Shown: one piece after another, positions 1-8,791 of the stretch
How the letters are laid out: every line of letters begins with the position of its first letter
How positions within the stretch are numbered: the stretch's first letter is position 1
Source: Candidatus Kosakonia sp. 282A-S69
GTDB taxonomy: Bacteria > Pseudomonadota > Gammaproteobacteria > Enterobacterales > Enterobacteriaceae
Reading direction: 5' to 3'
Assembly (NCBI RefSeq): GCF_029433855.1
Contig: NZ_JAROAU010000003.1
Location: forward strand, 2,269,670-2,333,669
Length of the DNA: 64,000 bases
Program-made: the position numbers and the translations under genes
Notes under the pieces: model-generated
The model's database searches: none
What the model saw: the letters and a program-made list of their open reading frames with translations, nothing else
What the model was told of the DNA's origin: nothing

Positions 1-898
1 CCTGGACAGCTATCGTCTGATTGCGGGCGAGTCAGATGGCTTACCGGGTATAACAATCGATCGTTTCGGCAATTTTCTGGTGCTGCAACTCCTGAGCGCC
101 GGTGCGGAATATCAGCGTCCGGCACTCCTCTCGGCACTACAAACGCTCTACCCAGAGTGCGCCATTTACGATCGCAGTGATGTCGCGGTGCGAAAAAAAG
201 AGGGGTTAGAATTGACACAGGGCCCGGTTCTGGGCGAACTCCCCCCGCCGCTGCTGCCAATCGAAGAGAACGGCATGAAGCTTTATGTTGATATTCAGGG
301 TGGTCACAAGACAGGCTATTATCTTGATCAACGCGACAGCCGGTTGGCGACACGGCGCTATGTGGCTGACAAACGCGTGCTTAACTGCTTCTCTTACACC
401 GGCGGCTTTGCCGTCTCTGCACTGATGGGCGGCTGTCGTGAGGTCGTTAGTGTAGACACATCACAGGAAGCGCTGGATGTTGCGAAGCAGAATGTCACTC
501 TGAATAAGCTGGATCTGAGTAAAGCGGAATTTGTTCGCGATGATGTATTTAAACTGCTGCGTAAATATCGCGACCAGGGTGAAACCTTCGATGTGATTGT
601 CATGGATCCGCCGAAATTCGTTGAAAACAAAAGTCAGCTGATGGGTGCGTGCCGCGGCTACAAAGATATCAACATGCTGGCGATTCAGTTGCTCAACCCC
701 GGCGGCGTGCTGCTGACCTTCTCCTGCTCAGGTTTGATGACCACCGATTTATTTCAGAAAATCATCGCTGATGCCGCCTTAGATGCCGGGCGTGATATAC
801 AATTTATAGACCAGTTCCGTCAGGCCGCCGATCACCCGGTGATCGCAACCTACCCGGAAGGGCTTTATCTGAAAGGGTTTGCCTGTCGCGTCATATAA
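1..898 (+). CDS. rlmI: 23S rRNA (cytosine-1962-C5)-methyltransferase RlmI, 3' part
   Basis: The window opens inside this gene. The frame is open from base 2 to the TAA at 896-898, giving about 298 residues, whereas the family is about 396 long, so the N-terminal PUA part lies outside. The product methylates C5 of C1962 in 23S rRNA with SAM. Visible motifs are the SAM-binding [21 protein letters not shown], and TFSCSG with the catalytic cysteine of m5C methylases. The sequence is close to E. coli RlmI along its length, including the C-terminal KGFACRV. A GTG at base 80 is internal and not the real start. The hspQ promoter begins two bases after the stop. Confidence 0.95.
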   Translation, partial: LDSYRLIAGESDGLPGITIDRFGNFLVLQLLSAGAEYQRPALLSALQTLYPECAIYDRSDVAVRKKEGLELTQGPVLGELPPPLLPIEENGMKLYVDIQGGHKTGYYLDQRDSRLATRRYVADKRVLNCFSYTGGFAVSALMGGCREVVSVDTSQEALDVAKQNVTLNKLDLSKAEFVRDDVFKLLRKYRDQGETFDVIVMDPPKFVENKSQLMGACRGYKDINMLAIQLLNPGGVLLTFSCSGLMTTDLFQKIIADAALDAGRDIQFIDQFRQAADHPVIATYPEGLYLKGFACRVI

Positions 899-899
899 G

Positions 900-926
900 T
901 TGAAATCTGGAGCCGCGCCCCCATAT
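900..926 (+). promoter_or_regulatory. Sigma-32 heat-shock promoter of hspQ
   Basis: TTGAAA at 900-905 and CCCCATAT at 919-926 are separated by 13 bases. This matches the sigma-32 consensus (CTTGAAA, then CCCCATNT). It lies about 30 bases upstream of the hspQ start and directly after the rlmI stop. E. coli hspQ is known to be heat-shock induced; use of the promoter here is inferred. Confidence 0.8.
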
Positions 927-940
927 TTGGGGTTATCTAA

Positions 941-1276
<336 letters not shown>

Positions 1277-1280
1277 TGGT

Positions 1281-1307
1281 ACCCCGCAACCGGCGGGGTA
1301 TTTTTAT
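1281..1307 (+). terminator. Intrinsic terminator after hspQ
   Basis: CCCCGC at 1282-1287 pairs with GCGGGG at 1293-1298 around a five-base loop and is followed by a T-rich tail. It lies five bases after the hspQ stop, and the tail runs into the end of the convergent yccU. Confidence 0.85.
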
Positions 1308-1717
1308 TTAGCCAAACCAAGGCGGGGAATTTCAATCGCCGGACAGCGATCCATCACTACATTTAACCCCGCTTCCTGTGCCAGCACAGCAGCCTGTTCG
1401 TTAATCACACCAAGTTGCATCCACAGCGTTTTCGCCCCCACGGCAATCGCCTCCTGCGCAACGTCCCATGCGGCTTCAGAGTTGCGGAACACATCCACCA
1501 TATCAATTTTTTCTGGTACATCTGCCAGCGTCGCATAGCCCTGCTGTCCCATTAGCGTCTTTCCTGCCACTTTTGGCGACACAGGGATGACATGATAACC
1601 CTGACCTAACAGGTAATTCATAACACGGTAACTGGGACGATCGGGTTTGTCGCTTGCGCCAACCAGAGCGATGGTATGCGTGGCGCGTAAAATTTCGGCA
1701 ATATCTGTCTCTTTCAT
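1304..1717 (-). CDS. yccU: CoA-binding domain protein YccU
   Basis: A 137-residue protein consisting of one CoA-binding (Rossmann-like) domain, with [18 protein letters not shown] near the N-terminus. Its size and sequence match the YccU family, whose cellular role is not established. A strong ribosome binding site (GGAGGAAACG) precedes the ATG. In E. coli K-12 yccT lies between yccU and mgsA; here only about 135 bases separate the divergent starts, with a 24-base dyad just upstream of yccU. Confidence 0.9.
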   Translation of the reverse strand: MKETDIAEILRATHTIALVGASDKPDRPSYRVMNYLLGQGYHVIPVSPKVAGKTLMGQQGYATLADVPEKIDMVDVFRNSEAAWDVAQEAIAVGAKTLWMQLGVINEQAAVLAQEAGLNVVMDRCPAIEIPRLGLAK

Positions 1718-1729
1718 CGTTTCCTCCGC

Positions 1730-1753
1730 TTGATTTCACAAAGTGTAAATCAA
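1730..1753. promoter_or_regulatory. Operator-like dyad upstream of yccU
   Basis: TTGATTT at 1730-1736 is mirrored by AAATCAA at 1747-1753, and the inner ACA/TGT continues the symmetry with one bulged base. It sits 13-36 bases upstream of the yccU start between two divergent genes. No regulator can be assigned from the sequence. Confidence 0.4.
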
Positions 1754-1853
1754 TCAGGGGAACTCAACCATTTTCTGTTTTTTTTATTCGCTTCGCTTGC
1801 AGCAACATGCGCTTCCAGTAATCTGTAGCAAACATCACTGACGGAAATAGATC

Positions 1854-2312
1854 ATGGAATCAACCACTCGCACGCTACCCGTACGCAAGAATATCGCCCT
1901 CGTTGCGCACGATCACTGCAAGCAGTCGTTAATGAAATGGGTTGAGCGGCATCAGCCCGTGCTGGCCGCGCATCAACTCTATGCAACTGGCACTACCGGT
2001 AATTTGATTCAACGCGCAACCGGGCTGGAGGTGAATGCCATGCTGAGTGGCCCGATGGGCGGCGATCAGCAGGTAGGCGCGCTCATCTCGGAAGGTAAAA
2101 TCGACGTACTCATTTTCTTCTGGGATCCGCTGAATGCGGTGCCTCATGATCCGGATGTAAAAGCCCTGCTTCGCCTGGCCACTGTATGGAATATTCCTGT
2201 GGCAACCAACCTCTCAACGGCCGATTTTATTATCGAATCCCCGCAATTTAATCACAGCGTTGATATTCTGATTCCAGACTATCAACGCTATCTTGCAGAG
2301 CGGTTGAAGTAA
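1854..2312 (+). CDS. mgsA: Methylglyoxal synthase
   Basis: Converts dihydroxyacetone phosphate to methylglyoxal and phosphate, a bypass of lower glycolysis used when phosphorylated sugars accumulate. It has 152 residues, as in E. coli. Visible family features are [16 protein letters not shown], the phosphate-binding [26 protein letters not shown] with the catalytic aspartate, and [15 protein letters not shown]. The gene ends two bases before the end of the convergent helD, so no separate terminator fits between them. Confidence 0.97.
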   Translation: MESTTRTLPVRKNIALVAHDHCKQSLMKWVERHQPVLAAHQLYATGTTGNLIQRATGLEVNAMLSGPMGGDQQVGALISEGKIDVLIFFWDPLNAVPHDPDVKALLRLATVWNIPVATNLSTADFIIESPQFNHSVDILIPDYQRYLAERLK

Positions 2313-2314
2313 TT

Positions 2315-4369
2315 TCAGGGCCTTCTGGTCACGGGCACATCCAGCGATTTGAGTATGTCAACAAAGGGTGATGGCTCATCCTTGTTGAACAGTAACCACA
2401 CGCGTTTACGTGCCCGCGTCAGTGCAACATAGAGCAGGCGACGCTCCTCCGCGTCGGGAAAATCCTCTTCCGCGGGCAAAAGCGCCTGCTCCATAATCGA
2501 TTCCCGCGCTGGCGCAGGAAACCCATCCGCCCCCTCTTTTAGCCCAACAATGATCACATAATCGGCCTGTTGCCCTTTGCTGGCATGGACAGTCATAAAA
2601 TCCAGCTGCAGCTTTGGCCATCGCGTAGCCGCTTTGTCCAGGCTTTTTGGCCTGGCGTGATGATAACGGGCCAACACGAGGATGCGCTCCTCCGACTTCG
2701 CAAAACCGCTTAGCTTATCGAGCAGCGCATCAAGTTGATCGTCTGCCAGCAGCGTTACGGATTTTTTATCGCCTGGCAGCAAACTGTTAAGCGGCTTGGC
2801 AAGTTGTGAAGGGTTTTGCTGAATGAAGCGGTTCGCCACCTCACCGATGCGGGAATTAAAGCGATAAGTTGTATCAAGGGCGCAGAGATCGCCTTCACCA
2901 AAATAGTGATGAAACGCGGTGGTAAGCGAAAGTTGCGCGCCGCTGAAGCGATATATTGCTTGCCAGTCATCGCCAACGGCAAAAAGCGTCGTTTGCGTAT
3001 TCTGTTTGCGTAACGCCGCCAGCAGTGCCGCGCGCTGGGGTGAAATATCCTGGAATTCATCCACGAGGATATGCTTCCACGGGCTGATAAAACGGCCTTT
3101 TTCCAGCACGCTAATGGCCTGATGAATAAGCCCTGAAAAGTCGACGGCGTTCTCATCCTTGAGCGCGGTTTTCCATGCTTTCAGCAATGGCGCCATTAAT
3201 TTGATGCGTTTGGCAAAAAGATCGCGTATCTCTTCCGGTGCGCTGGCAATCATTTCCGCTTGTGTGCCGCCATGCATACGCATCAAACTTATCCAGCGAT
3301 CCAGACGTGGCGCGATGCGCCGCTGTAACGCCTCATCTTGCCAGTAATTTCCTTCCGGGAGATGCCAGCCCAGCTCCTCTTGCAGCCATAGCCGCCACCC
3401 TTTTGCCTGCGCTTTTTTCTCACTGCACTGCTCTACCCAGGTTCGCGTTAACAGCGCCAACCGTGCGGCAGTATCGTTTTCCAGTTCGCTCAGGGCGGGC
3501 ACTTTCTTGCTGCCTTGCTGAATGATATGCAGAGCCAGCGCATGGAAGGTGCGCGCGGTAATCTCATCGCTATGCAGACGCTCGCGAATACGCTCATCCA
3601 TCTCCTGTGCCGCTTTACGTCCAAAAGCGAGCAGAAGAATTTGATCGGCAGAGGCCTCGCCACGTACCAATAGCCAACCTGCGCGCGCCACTAGCACGGA
3701 GGTTTTACCGCTGCCAGCGCCAGCCAATACCAGAAGAGAGTGCTCGCCATTGACCACCGCTCTTGCTTGCGCCGGATTTAAAGGCGAGCTTTCTACCTGT
3801 TCAAAAAAGGTCGCATACTGCTTCAGCATCGTTTCGGTAAAAGCCTGATTATGTTCTGTCCGACGCCCTTCAACATCCTGCAGCCATGCCTGGCACTGTT
3901 GCCACAGCGTGCGGCAATTATCAAACTCCAGCAGCCGGCTGGCGGGCATCGGTAGAGCAGAAAAAGCCTCTTGTAGCTGACGCTGTACGCCTGTCAACTG
4001 ATTACGCGTTAACCATCTGGATGGATCAATACGCGCGGAGATAAGCGCCAGCTGGCTCGATAAGAGCTCTGCCGCTACCTCGCTCATCTCCGCGCTCCAG
4101 CTGCGCCAGCGCTCATTCAGAAGGTGATGAAAACGCTGAGTGTCGCTCCACTCGGTGCCATGCAAGCGCACTACTTTGTTATCAGCCAGCTGAAACTCCA
4201 TCTCTCCCCAAACTAAACCCCGTTTACACTCAATATCCAGTAATTGATTAAAAGGGATGAGGTATTCATGGCGGTCACCCGATACTTTTATCCCTGCATT
4301 CAGGATGGTCGCGCGATCGTACGGGTGCTGCGCCAGGCGTTTTCCCAGGGAAGTCGCTTTCAGTTCCAT
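2315..4369 (-). CDS. helD: DNA helicase IV (HelD), UvrD/Rep superfamily 1
   Basis: A 684-residue ATP-dependent 3'-5' DNA helicase, full length compared with E. coli HelD. An N-terminal region of about 190 residues precedes the helicase core. Walker A GAGSGKT is at about 217-223, the DExx box is VDEFQD, then come the motif IV-like YRFSGAQL, MTVHASKGQQADYV, and motif VI LLYVALTRARKRVW near the C-terminus. The E. coli enzyme takes part in recombination and in suppressing over-initiation. It is transcribed divergently from yccF across a 122-base gap. Confidence 0.96.
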   Translation of the reverse strand: MELKATSLGKRLAQHPYDRATILNAGIKVSGDRHEYLIPFNQLLDIECKRGLVWGEMEFQLADNKVVRLHGTEWSDTQRFHHLLNERWRSWSAEMSEVAAELLSSQLALISARIDPSRWLTRNQLTGVQRQLQEAFSALPMPASRLLEFDNCRTLWQQCQAWLQDVEGRRTEHNQAFTETMLKQYATFFEQVESSPLNPAQARAVVNGEHSLLVLAGAGSGKTSVLVARAGWLLVRGEASADQILLLAFGRKAAQEMDERIRERLHSDEITARTFHALALHIIQQGSKKVPALSELENDTAARLALLTRTWVEQCSEKKAQAKGWRLWLQEELGWHLPEGNYWQDEALQRRIAPRLDRWISLMRMHGGTQAEMIASAPEEIRDLFAKRIKLMAPLLKAWKTALKDENAVDFSGLIHQAISVLEKGRFISPWKHILVDEFQDISPQRAALLAALRKQNTQTTLFAVGDDWQAIYRFSGAQLSLTTAFHHYFGEGDLCALDTTYRFNSRIGEVANRFIQQNPSQLAKPLNSLLPGDKKSVTLLADDQLDALLDKLSGFAKSEERILVLARYHHARPKSLDKAATRWPKLQLDFMTVHASKGQQADYVIIVGLKEGADGFPAPARESIMEQALLPAEEDFPDAEERRLLYVALTRARKRVWLLFNKDEPSPFVDILKSLDVPVTRRP

Positions 4370-4491
4370 CTCATGGTGATCTCAGCTTGTGACAATTATT
4401 GCCAGTTTACCTGTCAGAGAATTGGTGCTCCAGTCCAAAAAATCGTTACAATTGCCGGAATAATCAGTACCCGGAAATCAAATGAGGTTTT

Positions 4492-4938
4492 ATGCGTACC
4501 ATTTTGAATATTCTGAATTTTGTCCTCGGTGGTTTCGCCACGACACTGGGCTGGCTGGTGGCAACGATTGTCAGCGTGCTGCTCATTGTGACCCTTCCGC
4601 TAACGCGTTCATGCTGGGAGATCACTAAACTCTCCCTTATTCCATGGGGAAATGAGGCAGTACACGTCGATGAACTCTCTCCGCAAGGTAAGAATGGCCT
4701 GCTGAATGCGGGAGGAACCTTGCTGAACGTTGTCTGGTTTATTTTGTTCGGTTGGTGGCTTTGCGTGATGCATATCATTGCTGGCGTAACTCAATGCCTG
4801 ACAATTATTGGCATCCCGGTTGGCGTGGCGAATTTTAAAATCGCCGCTATCGCGCTGTGGCCGGTAGGACGTCGTGTTGTGTCCGTTGAAACAGCACAAG
4901 CGGCTCGCGAAGCCAACGCACGTCGTCATTTTCAGTGA
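4492..4938 (+). CDS. yccF: Inner membrane protein YccF (DUF307)
   Basis: A 148-residue hydrophobic protein, the same length as E. coli YccF. It shows hydrophobic segments at about 5-35 and 70-110 and conserved LPLTRSCWEI, IIGIPVGVANFKI and ALWPVGRRVV. The function is unknown; the family is found in many bacteria. It lies 16 bases before yccS and is probably cotranscribed with it. A GAGG ribosome binding site precedes the ATG. Confidence 0.93.
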   Translation: MRTILNILNFVLGGFATTLGWLVATIVSVLLIVTLPLTRSCWEITKLSLIPWGNEAVHVDELSPQGKNGLLNAGGTLLNVVWFILFGWWLCVMHIIAGVTQCLTIIGIPVGVANFKIAAIALWPVGRRVVSVETAQAAREANARRHFQ

Positions 4939-4954
4939 ACGGATCCCCTAGCCT

Positions 4955-7081
4955 ATGTTGAGCCCCTTTCTTCGCCGTTACACATGGAACAGCGCCTGGC
5001 TTTATAACGTCAGGATCTTTATCGCTCTTTGCGGCACTGTTGCGTTACCGTGGCACCTTGGCGAAGTTAAACTGACCATTCCATTAACTCTTGGCGTGGT
5101 GGCAGCGGCGCTGGCTGACCTCGATGACCGTCTTACCGGACGGTTAAAAAACCTGGTCATCACGCTGGTCTCGTTTTTCATCGCCTCAGCATCGGTAGAG
5201 TTGCTGTTCCCCTGGCCATGGCTATTCGCGCCAGGCCTGGTAAGTTCAACTATCGGCTTTATCTTGTTAGGTGGGTTAGGTCAGCGGTATGCCACTATTG
5301 CCTTCGGCGCGCTGCTGATTGCCGTGTATACCATGCTGGGCGTCTCGCTGTTCGAGCACTGGTATCAGCAACCTTTGCTGTTGCTGGCTGGCGCCGTGTG
5401 GTTCAACTTTCTGACGCTGGTCGGGCATCTGGTTTTTCCCATTCGCGCGTTGCAAGACAACCTGGCGCGCTGCTATGAGCAGCTTGCGCACTATCTGAAA
5501 CTGAAGTCACGCCTTTTCGATCCTGATATTGAGGAAGCGAGCCAGGCGCCTTTATATGAACTCGCCTTATCAAACAGCCAACTGGTCACCACACTTAATC
5601 AGACCAAGAGCACAATGCTCACCCGTTTACGAGGGGATCGTGGGCAGCGAAGTACGCGTCAGGCGCTGCATTACTACTTTGCGGCGCAAGATATTCATGA
5701 ACGTGCGAGTTCATCGCATATTCAGTATCAAACCCTGCGCGAGCATTTTCGTTATAGCGACGTTATGTTCCGCTTTCAGCGCCTACTTTTTATGCAGTCG
5801 CAGGCTTGTATGCAGCTCTCCCGCGCGATTTTGCTTCGTGAACCCTATCAGCATGACAGCCGTTTTGAAGGCGTATTTCTTCACCTTGATGCTGCGTTGG
5901 CGCGGATCAAAGGCAGCGGAGAAACGGCCCCCGAACATGTAAAAGCGCTCGGTTTTTTACTCGACAACCTGCGTGCGATCGATGCACAACTGGCAGCGAT
6001 TGAATCAGGGCAGCCTCATCCACAGGCTAATGGCGAGACGGAAAATCAGCTCGCAGACGACAGTTTGAACGGCCTGCATGACGTCTGGTTACGTTTACGC
6101 CAAAACATGACACCTGAGTCAGCCCTCTTTCGCCATGCGGTGCGTATGTCGGCCGTACTCTGTATCGGCTACGCCTTTATCCACCTCACCGGTTTAGAAC
6201 ATGGCTACTGGATCCTGTTAACCAGCCTTTTCGTTTGCCAGCCAAACTACAATGCTACGCGCCACCGTCTGAGCTTGCGCGTCATCGGCACGCTGACAGG
6301 TGTCGCTATAGGTTTGCCGGTGCTCTATTTTGTCCCTTCGCAGGAGGGGCAGTTACTGCTTATTGTTATTACAGGTGTACTCTTTTTCTCATTCCGCACG
6401 GTGCAATATGCTCATGCCACAATGTTCATCACGCTGCTGGTATTACTCTGTTTCAACCTGCTTGGCGAAGGGTTCGAGGTGGCGATCCCACGCATCATTG
6501 ATACGTTGATTGGCTGCGCTATTGCCTGGGCGGCAGTGAGTTTTATCTGGCCAGACTGGCACTTCAGGAACCTCGCAAGCGTCACGGAGAAGGCTTTCAA
6601 CGCTAACTGCCGTTACCTTGATGCGATTCTTGAGCAGTATCATCAGGGGCGTGATAACCGGCTTGCCTATCGCATTGCCAGGCGTAGCGCTTACAACCGC
6701 GATGCCGAACTGGCTTCGGTCGTGTCCAATATGTCTTCGGAACCAGGTACCTCACCTGAGCTTCGTGAAATGGCATTCAGATTGCTTTGCCTTAATCAGA
6801 CTTTTATAAGCTACATTTCTGCTTTGGGTGCTCATCGCGAGCAGTTAACCCAGCCTGAAGTGTTGCGCCTACTGGATGACGCAGTGTGTTATGTGGACGA
6901 TGCGCTCCACCACTCCCCTGCCGATGAGGGGCGGGTGCAGGATGCGCTTGCTGATTTATCGCAGCGCATCAAGCAACTGGATCCGCGACCTGAAAGCAAA
7001 GAGCCGCTTGTATTACAACAGATTGGTCTGTTGATAGCGTTATTGCCGGAGGTTTCTCGTTTAAAAAGCCAAATAGTCTAG
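4955..7081 (+). CDS. yccS: FUSC-family inner membrane protein YccS
   Basis: A 708-residue integral membrane protein of the FUSC/aromatic acid exporter superfamily (YccS/YhfK type). Two hydrophobic blocks of several membrane segments (about 15-160 and 395-530) are each followed by a soluble helical part. The motif GYWILLTSLFVCQPNYNATRH marks the second block. The substrate is unknown. The C-terminus (LLPEVSRLKSQIV) is a few residues shorter than in E. coli. The TAG stop overlaps the stop of the convergent sxy by four bases. Confidence 0.93.
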   Translation: MLSPFLRRYTWNSAWLYNVRIFIALCGTVALPWHLGEVKLTIPLTLGVVAAALADLDDRLTGRLKNLVITLVSFFIASASVELLFPWPWLFAPGLVSSTIGFILLGGLGQRYATIAFGALLIAVYTMLGVSLFEHWYQQPLLLLAGAVWFNFLTLVGHLVFPIRALQDNLARCYEQLAHYLKLKSRLFDPDIEEASQAPLYELALSNSQLVTTLNQTKSTMLTRLRGDRGQRSTRQALHYYFAAQDIHERASSSHIQYQTLREHFRYSDVMFRFQRLLFMQSQACMQLSRAILLREPYQHDSRFEGVFLHLDAALARIKGSGETAPEHVKALGFLLDNLRAIDAQLAAIESGQPHPQANGETENQLADDSLNGLHDVWLRLRQNMTPESALFRHAVRMSAVLCIGYAFIHLTGLEHGYWILLTSLFVCQPNYNATRHRLSLRVIGTLTGVAIGLPVLYFVPSQEGQLLLIVITGVLFFSFRTVQYAHATMFITLLVLLCFNLLGEGFEVAIPRIIDTLIGCAIAWAAVSFIWPDWHFRNLASVTEKAFNANCRYLDAILEQYHQGRDNRLAYRIARRSAYNRDAELASVVSNMSSEPGTSPELREMAFRLLCLNQTFISYISALGAHREQLTQPEVLRLLDDAVCYVDDALHHSPADEGRVQDALADLSQRIKQLDPRPESKEPLVLQQIGLLIALLPEVSRLKSQIV

Positions 7082-7698
7082 AGAGGATTAGCTCCTTTAT
7101 TCATCACATCATTGGACCACTCAAGCAGCGCCTGGCGTCGACTTGCCGGAAGCGCTGCTTCATGAAGGCCGACGATGGCCCCTTCCAGTGCAAATAACAC
7201 CTTCACACTGAGTTGTTTGTTCATTTTCCGAAGCCGGAGCCAGCAAACTTTCGCGCCAAGTAGCCGCAGGATTTGTACATCTTTGATGCCAGCCTGCTGC
7301 AATTGAAACTCAAGTTGACTGGAAAGATTAGGCAGATCGCGCAGACGAAAAAGTTTTTCGCGCTGCGCTTTCTCCCGTTTTGCTGCATTAAGCGCAAGGG
7401 TAGAGAGCTTAAGCAGCAAGCCGCGGTCGCCCCATACACTGTCGCTGACATAAAAATAATTTAACGATATCTGACGCCCCCGCTTGTTGAGACTTAAAAG
7501 TGGTGCACGCCGGACTACATCATACTGCGCGCTTTCATCACAGGCGCGTAAGTAAAGTTCCCCCTCGGCTATCATCGCAAAAACGATGTTATCCACTGCA
7601 AGGCTATAACCACCAAAGTGGGCGCGATGGCTAATTTGACCGAGTGAAGTGAGATATTCGCGCGATTGATATATCCGTTGATAAGATAAGTCTTCCAT
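7078..7698 (-). CDS. sxy: Competence/CRP-S regulator Sxy (TfoX)
   Basis: Sxy works with CRP to activate CRP-S promoters of DNA-uptake (competence) genes. The product has 206 residues with the TfoX N-domain (SYQRIYQSREYL, FGGYSLAVDNIVFAMI) and C-domain (GIKDVQILRLLGAKVCWLRL, LFALEGAIVGLHEAALP). The ATG at 7698 is chosen because an AAGGA ribosome binding site lies just upstream and the family starts there. The frame runs open 39 codons further upstream, but that extension is not conserved in E. coli. It is convergent with yccS and divergent from sulA. Confidence 0.92.
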   Translation of the reverse strand: MEDLSYQRIYQSREYLTSLGQISHRAHFGGYSLAVDNIVFAMIAEGELYLRACDESAQYDVVRRAPLLSLNKRGRQISLNYFYVSDSVWGDRGLLLKLSTLALNAAKREKAQREKLFRLRDLPNLSSQLEFQLQQAGIKDVQILRLLGAKVCWLRLRKMNKQLSVKVLFALEGAIVGLHEAALPASRRQALLEWSNDVMNKGANPL

Positions 7699-7873
7699 GA
7701 TTTTTCCTTTATAAATCACCTGGTAATGCGTTTTCCCATGAGCGGATCCAGTAATCAGGAACATAGGCAACTGCGCGCGCGACGGCAAGCAAATTTTGTA
7801 TTGAACCGCAGGCACAAAACAAAAATGCGAGATGCTTTCAGAAATTGAGGTTGATCTTTAAACACTGCGCAGG

Positions 7874-7893
7874 TACTGTATGTTTATACAGTA
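7874..7893 (+). promoter_or_regulatory. LexA (SOS) box of sulA
   Basis: TACTGTATGTTTATACAGTA contains CTG-N10-CAG and differs from the strongest LexA consensus only in its central bases. It lies about 20 bases before the sulA start, as in E. coli, and implies tight repression until DNA damage. Confidence 0.93.
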
Positions 7894-7914
7894 ACTCAGA
7901 GGGCTGGATTGCTT

Positions 7915-8424
7915 ATGCACACTTCAGGCTATGCAAATCGTTCGAAAACATCCACTTCCGCGCTTAACACCTTAAACCAGAGCGAATCCAATGCTCTTGC
8001 TACCGGGCTTATCAGCGAAGTGGTTTACCATGAAGACCAGCCCATGATGACCCAGTTATTATTGTTGCCATTACTGCAGCAGCTTGGTCAGCAGTCACGC
8101 TGGCAGCTGTGGTTAACGCCGCAACAAAAATTAAGCCGTGAATGGGTTCAGTCTGCGGGTTTGCCGCTGACAAAAGTGATGCAGATTAATCAACTCTCCC
8201 CGGGCGCCACGCTGGACTCAATGATCCGCGCGTTACGTACCGGTAATTTCAGCGTTGTCATCGGCTGGCATACCGAGGAGTTGACGGAAGATGAGCATCG
8301 CCGCCTGGCATCGGCAGCCGAAGAAGGGAATGCAATTGGCTTTGTTATGCGTCCGATTCGACGCAATCCCCTCGCTGCGAGACAGCTTTCCGGGATAAAA
8401 ATTCACTCAAATTTGTATCATTGA
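7915..8424 (+). CDS. sulA: SOS cell-division inhibitor SulA
   Basis: SulA binds FtsZ and blocks Z-ring assembly during the SOS response, and Lon protease removes it afterwards. The product has 169 residues as in E. coli. The central block from [15 protein letters not shown] through [19 protein letters not shown] and [13 protein letters not shown] is conserved, as is the C-terminal IHSNLYH recognised by Lon. ATG 7915 is chosen over the in-frame TTG at 7909 by alignment to MYTSGYA of E. coli. The N-terminal 30 residues are the least conserved part. The LexA box at 7874-7893 controls it. Confidence 0.96.
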   Translation: MHTSGYANRSKTSTSALNTLNQSESNALATGLISEVVYHEDQPMMTQLLLLPLLQQLGQQSRWQLWLTPQQKLSREWVQSAGLPLTKVMQINQLSPGATLDSMIRALRTGNFSVVIGWHTEELTEDEHRRLASAAEEGNAIGFVMRPIRRNPLAARQLSGIKIHSNLYH

Positions 8425-8612
8425 GTAAATTTAGGAGTATTCCTGGGATTATTTTTCGCATATGTCAGCACCCCCTATTTATTAGGTAAATAGAGCCGCA
8501 AAGCTTGTGCGGCGTGGTTTGCCACTCATCAATGATGAACGATATTTGCGCACAAATGTTAAATTTTGTGTACACAAAGCCTTTTTTTTCATATGCCTGA
8601 CGGACTTCACAC
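8425..8612. other. Intergenic region between sulA and the ompA promoter
   Basis: No coding frame is supported here. The stretch just after sulA is AT-rich with a weak hairpin (AGGA/TCCT near 8432-8443), which may end the sulA transcript. A perfect 14-base palindrome, TTTGTGTACACAAA, lies at 8565-8578, about 35 bases upstream of the ompA -35 element. Its binding protein is not known to me. Confidence 0.5.
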
Positions 8613-8791
8613 TTGTAAGTTTCCAACTACGTTGTAGACTTTACATCGCCAGGGGTGCTCGGCATAAGCCAAAGATATCGGTAAAGATATCTGCAGAGTT
8701 GTCAGTGAGCAATGCCCCCGGTGAAGGATTTAACCGTGACTTCTCGACGAGATTTCCATGGCGATTTTTGGATGATAACGAGGCGCAAAAA
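8613..8791 (+). promoter_or_regulatory. ompA promoter and long structured 5' leader
   Basis: TTGTAA (8613-8618), a 16-base spacer and TAGACT (8635-8640) correspond to the E. coli ompA promoter. Transcription should start near 8647, giving a leader of about 145 bases. In E. coli this leader folds into stem-loops that stabilise the mRNA, and the sRNA MicA pairs over its ribosome binding site. The blocks GCCAGGGGTGCTCGGC and GATGATAACGAGGCGC are conserved here; the frame that extends ompA upstream through this region is not translated in the homologues. Confidence 0.8.

Noticed and set aside
8507-8791. N-terminal extension of ompA by 95 codons
   Set aside because: The region is the promoter and untranslated leader known for ompA, and a classical signal peptide starts at 8792.
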